From Roseburia sp. CAG:303 (GTDB taxonomy: Bacteria > Bacillota > Clostridia > Lachnospirales > Lachnospiraceae), in the NCBI GenBank assembly GCA_000437755.1, contig FR900153.1:70928-84195 (forward strand): DNA of 13,268 nt, written 5' to 3'. Made by a program: the position numbers and the translations under genes. Shown here in pieces: positions 5,936 to 13,268 of this stretch. The stretch's first letter is position 1. Every line of letters starts with the position of its first letter. A model generated the notes under the pieces. The model saw only the letters and a list, made by a program, of their open reading frames with translations. It did not search any database and was not told the origin of the DNA.

Positions 5936-7207
5936 TCATAGCACAATCTGCAGTACAAATTCCTCATCCGTCACGATAAACTGGCAGTTTCCATTTAATT
6001 TTTCTGTGGTATACTGTATACTCTGCGTTCCAAAACCATGCTCCTTTTTGGTGGACACCGGTATGCCATTGACCAGTGTTGGTTTCGCAGCATAAGGATT
6101 TGACAGGGAAATCAGAATCTTTCCGGATTTCTGTATCATGCGAAGTTCAATCCTGCGTTTTCCAGCGGGCAGAAGGAGAACTGCATGCAGGGCATTTTCC
6201 AGTGCATTGGAAAGGATCGATGTGATGTCGGTATCCGAATAAGGCAGATTTTCCGGAAGCTGAATGGTATAATGGAAGTCCGTTTCATTTTCTGCAAAGG
6301 TATCTGCATAGGATGACAGAATAATATTGATAGTATTGTTGCAGCAGTAACACTTATGAATGGTATTATCCGTCATCTTTATAATACTGTGAATATATTC
6401 CTGTGCATTGTCCAGTTCGCCGTTATCGATAAATACCGAGATATTGGATAAAAAATGTCTCATGTCATGCCGGATCAGGCGGATCGTTTTCTCGCTTTTC
6501 CGGAGTGTTTCAAGTTCTTTTTCTGATTGTTCATGTTTCATACGCATCAGCTGGTTATGCAGCACAATTTCATTTTTTTCCTCATATTGTTTAAAATACA
6601 CAATACAGAAAAGCAGGTAACAGATACACAGCAGAAATGGAATAAATTCTGCAATGATGTGGTTGCCGCTGTATAAAAGCCTGGTATATACCGTAGCAAT
6701 ATAATCAAAAATATAATAGAAAACAGGAAGAATGCAAAATGAGAACAGGATGTTGTCCGGTTTGGAAAACAGAACGGAAATGGAAGGCACGACAAAGTGC
6801 ATGACAAGCGGAAAGGTAATAATGATTGCAGCAATATAGGTCAGATCAACGACATAGGAAGGAGCTTGCAATACTTCCGGAATGGTTGACATCCAGTTGC
6901 AGATCTGACAGCACAGATAAGCAGTGGTAACTCCGAGAACTGCCGGTATTACCTTTTTATGAAATACAAAAATCATAAGCAAAAGAAGTGGTAAATGGGT
7001 TATCAGCGGATAAGCCGCAGTTACCAGGGATAAATTCTGTATGGAAATCAAAATACTCTGCAGGCAGAGATTGACAGCGCAGAATACGGACAATATCATA
7101 ATATTTTTCTTAGTTATTCTAATATTCAGGATACCGGCAGTAACCAGAACACCAAAGAGCAGTGTAAGGATATACCGGATGGTTTCTGAAATGGCAGCAA
7201 TCATCAT
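5936..7207 (-). CDS. GHKL-domain sensor histidine kinase (AgrC/LytTR-partner type)
   Basis: A 423-residue membrane protein. Residues 1-205 form about six hydrophobic segments, followed by a charged helical linker (about 206-240). The phospho-acceptor region is IRHDMRHFLSNI, with H247 the likely phosphorylated histidine. A GHKL ATPase domain follows, with the N-box ILSNALENAL (N334, N338) and a G-box GFGTQSI (391-397). It should autophosphorylate in response to an unknown membrane or outside signal and pass phosphate to the regulator encoded just upstream. The ATG at 7207 follows the regulator's stop with one base between; its AAGGAG (7215-7220) lies inside the regulator's last codons. A second ATG at 7204 is also possible. 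No agrB/agrD-like peptide gene is seen nearby, so a peptide ligand is unsupported. Confidence 0.92.
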   Translation of the reverse strand: MMIAAISETIRYILTLLFGVLVTAGILNIRITKKNIMILSVFCAVNLCLQSILISIQNLSLVTAAYPLITHLPLLLLMIFVFHKKVIPAVLGVTTAYLCCQICNWMSTIPEVLQAPSYVVDLTYIAAIIITFPLVMHFVVPSISVLFSKPDNILFSFCILPVFYYIFDYIATVYTRLLYSGNHIIAEFIPFLLCICYLLFCIVYFKQYEEKNEIVLHNQLMRMKHEQSEKELETLRKSEKTIRLIRHDMRHFLSNISVFIDNGELDNAQEYIHSIIKMTDNTIHKCYCCNNTINIILSSYADTFAENETDFHYTIQLPENLPYSDTDITSILSNALENALHAVLLLPAGKRRIELRMIQKSGKILISLSNPYAAKPTLVNGIPVSTKKEHGFGTQSIQYTTEKLNGNCQFIVTDEEFVLQIVL

Positions 7208-7208
7208 A

Positions 7209-7925
7209 TCAAATCTCCTTAAACATATATGAAAAATAGGATTCCTGAAAAGTTTTGCCGATTCCGCGTGCGATAGGGATACGCAGTTTGGAAACGGTCA
7301 GAATTTCAGATGATGTAAAATGATCAACCGCAGGCATATAGACGATATAGCTGCGGTGACATTTGAAAAATCCCCGTTCGCAGGTTAAAAAAGTTTCATA
7401 ATAAGAAAGTGTGCCAATGGCTTCTTTCTTTTCTCCGCCGGACAGGTTAAAAATCACCTTCTTATTTTGTGCTTCCACATATTCAATACAGTGTATGTAT
7501 ATTTTCTGATATCCAAAAGCAGTGCGGACTGCGATAGAATCCGGTTCTTTCTGCATGGATTGGATACAGTGCAATAATACTTTTTCAAGTTTATCAGGAT
7601 CAAGCGGTTTCAGCAGATAGCCGGCAGCATCCACATCATAAGATTCTACGGCAAATTCCGGTGATGAAGTAAGAAAGATGATTTTCACATCGGGGATACA
7701 TTCACGAATTTCCCTGGCAGCATCCATGCCGTTCAGTAATGGCATAATAATATCTAACAGAATGATATCCGGTTTCTTTCTGGAACAATAGTTTAACAGG
7801 GCATCCCCATTATCCATGGTTTTTATATTTATTTCAATATCCTGTTCCTTTGCCCATGCCGTAATCTGTTCCTTTGTTTCGGAAAGATTTTGTGTATCAT
7901 CATCACAGATTGCAATCGTAATCAT
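7209..7925 (-). CDS. LytTR-family response regulator
   Basis: A 238-residue regulator with an N-terminal receiver domain and a C-terminal LytTR DNA-binding domain, the AgrA/VirR class. The receiver shows the acidic cluster CDDD (7-10), phospho-acceptor D58 in DIILLDIIMP, T86 and K106 (YLLKPLD). The LytTR part (about 135-238) includes IHCIEYVEAQNKK and FFKCHRSYIVYMPAVDHF, the family hallmark, with Tyr where Asn is common. The frame is open to 7946, but AAGGAG (7932-7937) six bases before the ATG at 7923-7925 sets the start. It is first in an operon with the kinase. The divergent cohesin operon and the paired repeats at 8020-8049 suggest it controls that operon and perhaps itself. Confidence 0.93.
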   Translation of the reverse strand: MITIAICDDDTQNLSETKEQITAWAKEQDIEINIKTMDNGDALLNYCSRKKPDIILLDIIMPLLNGMDAAREIRECIPDVKIIFLTSSPEFAVESYDVDAAGYLLKPLDPDKLEKVLLHCIQSMQKEPDSIAVRTAFGYQKIYIHCIEYVEAQNKKVIFNLSGGEKKEAIGTLSYYETFLTCERGFFKCHRSYIVYMPAVDHFTSSEILTVSKLRIPIARGIGKTFQESYFSYMFKEI

Positions 7926-7979
7926 TGGTGTCTCCTTATTTTTCATGTTTTTTAAGTAAATCTCACGTTTTCTAATATT

Positions 7980-8007
7980 ATTATACAGAAAATAGAAAGA
8001 ATTTCAA
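7980..8007 (-). promoter_or_regulatory. Promoter of the response regulator-kinase operon
   Basis: Minus-strand TTGAAA (8002-8007), a 16-bp spacer and a perfect TATAAT (7980-7985), about 55 bases before the ATG at 7925. It looks strong enough to work without an activator. Confidence 0.7.
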
Positions 8008-8019
8008 TTATTTTGTGTG

Positions 8020-8049
8020 ACATTTCGCTCCGCCAAACGTACATTTCAC
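8020..8049. promoter_or_regulatory. Putative LytTR regulator operator (paired direct repeats)
   Basis: ACATTTCGC (8020-8028) and ACATTTCAC (8041-8049) are direct repeats 21 bp apart, two helical turns. LytTR regulators such as AgrA and VirR bind pairs of about 9-bp direct repeats with this spacing, and the repeat loosely resembles their consensus. The pair lies between the divergent promoters, just upstream of the weak -35 of the cohesin operon. GTGTGA/TCACAC (8015-8020 and 8046-8051) also form an inverted pair around it. Binding is inferred. Confidence 0.55.
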
Positions 8050-8057
8050 ACCTGAGA

Positions 8058-8087
8058 TGAAAAAACAGGGTATTTTTCGTGTATAAT
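8058..8087 (+). promoter_or_regulatory. Promoter of the cohesin-dockerin operon
   Basis: A perfect TATAAT (8082-8087) with only TGAAAA-like sequence (8058-8063, 18-bp spacer) as a -35. A good -10 with a poor -35, directly downstream of the paired repeats at 8020-8049, is typical of an activator-dependent promoter. The start would be near 8094, ahead of GAGGAGG at 8105-8111. Confidence 0.65.
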
Positions 8088-8118
8088 TTAGAAAAAATTT
8101 ATACGAGGAGGTATTACT

Positions 8119-8919
8119 ATGGTATTAAAAATCAAAAACAGTAAGGCCAGATGCTCTGTTGTACTGATTATGGTGCTTACACTGCTTTTTGTATCTGCAG
8201 CAATCATGCCGGCGGGTGCCGCAGAACCGGCAAAGCTGAAAACAGATACCTGTATAGCAGATCGCGGAACTACTGTAAAAGTGAATGTCAGCCTGGAAAA
8301 TAATCCAGGAATCTGGGGACTGAAGTTTAAAGTTGATTATGATCATTCAGCATTTAAACTGCTTTCCGCAGATTGTGGAACAGTATTTGCAAAGACTGAC
8401 ATAACAGAACCGGAAAATCTGGAAAAAGAATCCTATGTATTTTTAGGATGTGCCGGAGCGATTGAAGACATTAAAACAGACGGAACCGTGATAACACTTA
8501 CATTTCAGGTGGCAAAGGATGCAGAAGTGAAAGATTATCCAGTCAGTGTTACTGTCAGCCAGGCAGTAAATGCAGCAGGAAATGAAGTGGATATTGCTGC
8601 ACAGAATGGAAAAATTACGGTTACAAAGAGTTCTGATGGAAAAGAAGAGGTAACAACAGTACCGGAATCGGGTCTGGAAACGAAGGAACAGACAAAGCAG
8701 GAGCAGACAACAGCGTCAGAGACTGTTACAAAGCAGGAAACAACAAAGTCTGCTGAAGTGGCAGCAGTCACAACATCCGTAACAAAGAAAGCGGATAATT
8801 CCCTGACAACAGGTGATACGGCTGCTGTAACCATGTTGTTTATCACGCTTTGCATTTCGGGATGTGTTGCATTCTGTATGGTCAGGAAGAAAAGAAATCA
8901 GAAAATAAAAGAAGTATAA
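8119..8919 (+). CDS. Surface-anchored cohesin-domain protein
   Basis: A 266-residue exported protein. Residues 1-34 are a signal peptide (basic start, hydrophobic VVLIMVLTLLFV, cleavage near AGA-A). Residues about 38-170 form one cohesin domain: regular strands with NNPGIWGLKFKVDYD, GTVITLTFQVA, YPVSVTVSQA and NGKITV. A Thr/Glu/Lys-rich linker (about 172-227) then leads to LTTGD, a hydrophobic segment (about 236-255) and a basic tail VRKKRNQKIKEV. This ending is either a divergent sortase signal of the xxTGD kind seen in Clostridia or a simple membrane anchor. Cohesins bind dockerins, so it probably displays a dockerin protein on the cell; the next gene encodes one. GAGGAGG (8105-8111) precedes the ATG by 7 bases. 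A single cohesin and the absence of a carbohydrate-binding module make this a minimal scaffoldin. Confidence 0.85.
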   Translation: MVLKIKNSKARCSVVLIMVLTLLFVSAAIMPAGAAEPAKLKTDTCIADRGTTVKVNVSLENNPGIWGLKFKVDYDHSAFKLLSADCGTVFAKTDITEPENLEKESYVFLGCAGAIEDIKTDGTVITLTFQVAKDAEVKDYPVSVTVSQAVNAAGNEVDIAAQNGKITVTKSSDGKEEVTTVPESGLETKEQTKQEQTTASETVTKQETTKSAEVAAVTTSVTKKADNSLTTGDTAAVTMLFITLCISGCVAFCMVRKKRNQKIKEV

Positions 8920-8937
8920 GGGAAAGGAGGAGACGAT

Positions 8938-11900
8938 ATGAAGAAAACGAAGAAAAGAGTAATCAGCTGCGTCATGACAGCGGCATTGTTAGTTACAACG
9001 ATTCCATTTCCTGCGATTGCAAAAACCAGCGGCAACCTGTATGGCGATGCAAACGGGGATGGAAAGATCGATTTGCTCGACGCACTGGCAATCGATAAGT
9101 ATCTTGCAGGAACGGCAGAGGATAATTTCCAGTCAGCTAATGCAGATGTGAACCATGATTCCATGGTAGACAGCAAGGATAGCATGATTCTGAAGAAATA
9201 TCTTGCAGAATGGGATATTACCCTCGAACCGGATATTCTGACCGTCAGTTTTTATGACGGAGACCGTCTGATTGATACACTGCAGGCAGAAAAGGACAGT
9301 CCATTGCAGGAAGTACCTTCTGTTGCAAAATCATCTAAGGAAAATGCGGTTTTACTTGGATATTATACGGATAAAGAATGTACGATTCCATTCTATGCAG
9401 ATAATCCGGTAACGGAGAATATGAATGTCTATGCAAAATATCAGGAACTGGAAGGAACGGAAGAATTAAACCTGACTTCTTTTGCACAGATGGATATTGC
9501 CAGCGATGCAGCTTTTGATATCGTACAGATTTCAGAAGGAACAGAGCCTGAGAATGCAGCAGTGCTTGAAGTAAAAGACGGATCCGCTCCGGTAACCATC
9601 AGCATTACAGACGAGGACGGCGATGGTATCTATACCGTAAAAGCACCGGACGGATTCCGGGAAGGATGTTCCTATGAACTGACACTGGCAGATGGCTGGG
9701 CATTCCATGAAAAAGAAGAAACCATCCGGAAAGTATCTTTCTCCATTGCGATGGACGAGGTTGAAAACCTTAAAATGAATGATGACATTATCTACATAAA
9801 AGATACGGATGATATTGATTATAAGGTAGATGGAACGACCTATCCGGAACTGACCTCTGAATATCTGGCAGAGGGCGGCGGAACGTTTGAATATGATGAG
9901 AGCAGCGAACTGGAAGAGGGAGATATCCTTTGTATCTATGTCGGCACAAATCCGACCGAGAGGGACAGTGCAGATACAGCAGGACTTTTGGATCCGGCTG
10001 TCTATGTAAAGGTTACGGATATCGAAGATGATACGGTAAGCTTTGTACCACTTGATTCAGAAGATCAGGATAAAATGTATGATATCCCGGATAATTTCCC
10101 AATTCATGTAGATGCACTTCCGGAGGAAGAAGAGGGAACGGTCAATATCAGCAATCTGGACCGCACCATGTATGCAGACATGATGGGTGCAGAGGATGGA
10201 ACTTATGAGAATGCACTGCAGAAAATAAATGCAGGTGATTTCATTACCTTGTATACATCCAGCGAAGAGATCAGTTCGGAAGAGAATCTCTATTTTGCGG
10301 AAGTCAAAGATTACAAAGAAGATACCGGTGAGATTACTTATGAACAGGTAAGCAAACAGGATATTCTTGACAGCATGAACCTCTATACCGGTGTAGATAT
10401 CTCTGGAAGTGATATTATCACAGAGGAACAGAGAGTGGAATTAGAGGACACACTGCAGCAGCAGGTGGAAGAGAGCAGATTTGCAGATGAGGCTGCCGCA
10501 CTTCTGAGCAATATGCTGACAGAGGAATACCTGGGACAGGATGAAGCGAAAGCCTTAAATATATCAGGGACATTTGAACCGTCAGACGATATTAAAGTCC
10601 GGACAGAATTAATTACAAACGGAGAGCAGCTTCATTTTGGAAGCGGAATCCAGCTGGCAGTCCATGTAGATGCTACTTTTGAAGCAGAGACAGAGGATGG
10701 AAAAGCTGCCATCGACCTGAGTGCAGCCTTTGTACAGGAAGTTGAGATCCATCCATCCGTACATGGCAGCATTGTAACCAAAGAGGTTGTGTTTATTCCG
10801 ATTCCAATCGGTGTAGAAGTAAGTGCATCCGTGGATATCAAGAATTATACGGCATTTAATCTGGAAGCAGATCTGTATACCATAGAATCAGAAGATGAAG
10901 ATTTGTGGGAAAAGATAAAGAGTATCTGCAGTGATCCGACAGAGATAACTGGACTTGCAGGGCTTCCGGAAAGTCTGAAATCCGGCTTACATACCGTTTC
11001 CGATGTAATGGCAAAAATCGAGGAATTGCAGGATAAGATTGATAAGGCCTCGGATACGGCAGAGCAGATCGAAGGTTATAAAGAAGATGTCGAAGATTTA
11101 TGGCAGGTAATAGAAGAAACCGGTCTTACCACGGAAGAAGACTGGAAAGAGATGGGACAGGTGCTTGGAAAGACCAATATTGCCTCAGATTTACTGGAAC
11201 TGATCGACATGACGGATTTATCCGGTGAAACAGAAATATCAGAAGAATACCGTCAGTCACTGGAAGAATTAATTGACAAATACAAAGAAACCATACAGAA
11301 AGAAACAGACTGGATTAAAATCGTAGAGAAAGAAATCTGTTCCACAGAAGTCTATTTCTATGGTCTGGTTATCGGAGTGGAAGCTGATTTCATTGTCCGT
11401 ACCGATATGAGCATTGCCATTGGTTCCAATATGGAATATGAAGTCGGAAAACGTTACACTTTCTGGTTTAAGATAGGATTATTCCAGCCATCGGCAGGAA
11501 ACTCCAGCATGGATCTGATAGATGAACAATTTGCATTCCAGTTCTATGTTATGGGAAGACTTGGCATCAAGGCTGGTGTTCAGACAAAACTCTATGTAGG
11601 ACTTGGATCCGGCAAGTTTGCATCCGTAGGAATTACGGCAGAACTTGGACCATACGTTAAATTATACGGATTCTTCGTCTATGAGAATGACAGATACCGC
11701 CCGGCAAATTCGCAGGCATGGACAACGAAAGAACGTATGGAAGGTGCTTTGTACGTCGAATTCGGACTCTATTTTATACTTGGATTTGAAGCCAATGCCC
11801 TGGGAAATCTGTTTGAATACAGTTACGATTTCATGAACGAAGAGATTCCGATTCTGAAGGCAGGACAATCAAGATACTACTATGAAAATGCATACGAACC

Positions 11901-13268
11901 GGAAGAAGATGAGAAAGTCATTCTGCGTGATGACGATGAAGACAGTACCAACGGTATTGCAGCGACACTTCCGGATAAATTAAGAGTGCTCCGCTACATC
12001 GACCTGAATACCGGTATCAAAGGACAGAAAGCACTTGATTACAGTAAATATCAGATGGCATTGTCTAACCCGGCATTCTCTCTCGATAAGGAAACAGGAG
12101 TTGTCAGTGTGGATGTTCCAGAGGGAGTCCGCTACATGGAATGTGATTTGACCATTACTTATCTGTATGGAAAACTGGCATTTTCCAATTACGATATGTC
12201 AGTAACCATCCCGCTTGTATGGACCAATCTTTCCACCGATGAACTGAATGAATATTATACCGTATCCGTCAGGGCAGGAAACGATGCGGATGGATATCAG
12301 ACAATATGGAGTAAGAAAGTTCTGAAGAATGAGCCGTATGACCTTCCGTCCGAGGAAGAAGTAAAGGATATGCTTGGATGGAATGATGCGAAATACGTGG
12401 AAGAGGAAGGATATGGTGATATCAGTACCACAGGTCTTTCTCTGATTGAGGACAAGGTATATGACTATAAAGTAGGATATCAGGAATATTCGGTAACGGT
12501 AAATGACATCCAGAATGAGGACGGAACAACCAGAAGTGAAACTTATACAGCAAAATATGGTGAAACATTTGACTTCTCCGCACTGGAAGATACTGGTACA
12601 GCACAGGCAGATTGCTATACCAGATTTGCAGAAGTTACGACCGATGCGCAGATTACGTTCAACGGACAGGTTCAGGATATGAATCTGGGACAGCAGATCA
12701 ATGCAGCAATGGCACAGGCATTATCAGAAGGAGTAACAGCAGAAGCTGTGTATGTGAATGATGGTGTCAATGTAACCTATCACTTTACCGGACTGGATCA
12801 CAAAGATATCACACAGCTGGTAAAGAAGAGAACAGTTCCGGATTTCTCAGAAGCAGAAGAGATTGTTTCTGACAATGGACTGGCAATCAAAGAGATTTCA
12901 CCGGAGTTAAGCCGTGTAACAGGACCAGTAGTATATCAGGTGGTATGCGGCAATATCATCGGACCTGATGCAACGATAAAATTCCATGCAAATGGAGGCA
13001 GCAGTGTCAGTGATATTACAAAGGTAGAAGGCAGTCTGATCGGAACACTTCCGGTACCAGTCAGGGAAGGATATACATTTGAAGGCTGGTATACTGATAA
13101 AGATTCCTTACAGAATGAATTTACAGAGAGAAAGATGCCGGTCGGCGGTGCAGAAGTATATGCAAAATGGATACCAAAGAATTATACAATTACATTCCAT
13201 GTAAATGGAGGCAATGAACTTGCACAGGATGAGCAGACCAAAACGGTAACATACGACCAGACCTATGG
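8938..13268 (+). CDS. Giant secreted protein with N-terminal dockerin and InlB-type repeats (partial, runs off the window)
   Basis: At least 1443 codons, open to the window end with no stop. Residues 1-28 are a signal peptide (cleavage near AIA-K). Residues 33-92 are a type I dockerin with two calcium loops: D37-N39-D41-K43-D45-D48 in GDANGDGKIDLLD, and D70-N72-D74-M76-D78-D81 in ADVNHDSMVDSKD, each followed by a (D/L)KKYLA-type helix. An InlB/Flg_new-like repeat follows (about 100-171, LLGYYTDKECTIPFYADN). After acidic beta-rich sequence come a helical, possibly coiled-coil part (about 655-800) and a strand-rich part (about 804-977). Two more InlB-type repeats end the visible part (from about 1346, with EGYTFEGWYTDKD and YAKW, and from about 1416). 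No catalytic domain is recognised. It starts 18 bases after the cohesin gene with AAAGGAGG (8923-8930), so the two are one operon. Probably a surface adhesin or structural protein docked on that cohesin. Confidence 0.88.
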   Translation, partial: MKKTKKRVISCVMTAALLVTTIPFPAIAKTSGNLYGDANGDGKIDLLDALAIDKYLAGTAEDNFQSANADVNHDSMVDSKDSMILKKYLAEWDITLEPDILTVSFYDGDRLIDTLQAEKDSPLQEVPSVAKSSKENAVLLGYYTDKECTIPFYADNPVTENMNVYAKYQELEGTEELNLTSFAQMDIASDAAFDIVQISEGTEPENAAVLEVKDGSAPVTISITDEDGDGIYTVKAPDGFREGCSYELTLADGWAFHEKEETIRKVSFSIAMDEVENLKMNDDIIYIKDTDDIDYKVDGTTYPELTSEYLAEGGGTFEYDESSELEEGDILCIYVGTNPTERDSADTAGLLDPAVYVKVTDIEDDTVSFVPLDSEDQDKMYDIPDNFPIHVDALPEEEEGTVNISNLDRTMYADMMGAEDGTYENALQKINAGDFITLYTSSEEISSEENLYFAEVKDYKEDTGEITYEQVSKQDILDSMNLYTGVDISGSDIITEEQRVELEDTLQQQVEESRFADEAAALLSNMLTEEYLGQDEAKALNISGTFEPSDDIKVRTELITNGEQLHFGSGIQLAVHVDATFEAETEDGKAAIDLSAAFVQEVEIHPSVHGSIVTKEVVFIPIPIGVEVSASVDIKNYTAFNLEADLYTIESEDEDLWEKIKSICSDPTEITGLAGLPESLKSGLHTVSDVMAKIEELQDKIDKASDTAEQIEGYKEDVEDLWQVIEETGLTTEEDWKEMGQVLGKTNIASDLLELIDMTDLSGETEISEEYRQSLEELIDKYKETIQKETDWIKIVEKEICSTEVYFYGLVIGVEADFIVRTDMSIAIGSNMEYEVGKRYTFWFKIGLFQPSAGNSSMDLIDEQFAFQFYVMGRLGIKAGVQTKLYVGLGSGKFASVGITAELGPYVKLYGFFVYENDRYRPANSQAWTTKERMEGALYVEFGLYFILGFEANALGNLFEYSYDFMNEEIPILKAGQSRYYYENAYEPEEDEKVILRDDDEDSTNGIAATLPDKLRVLRYIDLNTGIKGQKALDYSKYQMALSNPAFSLDKETGVVSVDVPEGVRYMECDLTITYLYGKLAFSNYDMSVTIPLVWTNLSTDELNEYYTVSVRAGNDADGYQTIWSKKVLKNEPYDLPSEEEVKDMLGWNDAKYVEEEGYGDISTTGLSLIEDKVYDYKVGYQEYSVTVNDIQNEDGTTRSETYTAKYGETFDFSALEDTGTAQADCYTRFAEVTTDAQITFNGQVQDMNLGQQINAAMAQALSEGVTAEAVYVNDGVNVTYHFTGLDHKDITQLVKKRTVPDFSEAEEIVSDNGLAIKEISPELSRVTGPVVYQVVCGNIIGPDATIKFHANGGSSVSDITKVEGSLIGTLPVPVREGYTFEGWYTDKDSLQNEFTERKMPVGGAEVYAKWIPKNYTITFHVNGGNELAQDEQTKTVTYDQTY

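Noticed and set aside
5936..7925. Complete agr-type quorum-sensing locus
   Set aside because: The kinase and regulator are of that class, but no agrB- or agrD-like gene is visible in the window.

Overview
The window looks like chromosomal DNA of a gut-type, AT-rich Clostridia member, most likely Lachnospiraceae. This rests on the strong AGGAGG-type ribosome sites, TTGnnn-17-TATAAT promoters, the AAA/PD-(D/E)XK (DUF1703-type) gene, the LytTR/GHKL two-component pair and the TGD-type cell-surface anchor. No species name is justified. No tRNA, rRNA, CRISPR array, insertion sequence or att site was recognised.

Positions 1-1050: a tandem two-domain Nudix hydrolase whose start is best placed at 130. 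Positions 1088-1824: the layout of a type III (ToxIN/AbiQ-like) toxin-antitoxin locus. It has a good promoter, three head-to-tail 36-bp repeats (antitoxin RNA), a 12-bp-stem terminator, a strong ribosome site and a ToxN-like toxin gene. The toxin gene carries an in-frame TGA at codon 23, so it is probably dead. A GNAT acetyltransferase begins on the base after the toxin stop codon.

Positions 2324-4950 are a patch of decayed genes. A minus-strand glycoside hydrolase family 2 remnant keeps only its first and last codons, out of frame. A plus-strand AraC-type regulator remnant lies divergent to it. An AAA-ATPase/PD-(D/E)XK gene has been broken by an out-of-frame 166-bp tandem duplication or paralogue fusion and by an in-frame TAG.

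Positions 5012-7925, minus strand: a SpoU/TrmH-type RNA 2'-O-methyltransferase with its own promoter and terminator. Upstream of it is a two-gene operon of a LytTR response regulator and a GHKL (AgrC-like) histidine kinase, with one base between the two genes.

Positions 8119-13268, plus strand: divergent from the regulator lies an operon of a membrane/cell-wall-anchored cohesin protein and a very large secreted protein. The large protein has an N-terminal dockerin and InlB-type repeats and runs off the window end. The shared intergenic region holds two ACATTTC direct repeats 21 bp apart, the geometry of a LytTR operator, just upstream of a promoter with a good -10 and a poor -35. The simplest reading is that the two-component system senses an unknown signal and switches on a surface cohesin that docks the giant dockerin protein on the cell. 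The pairing and the regulation are inferences.
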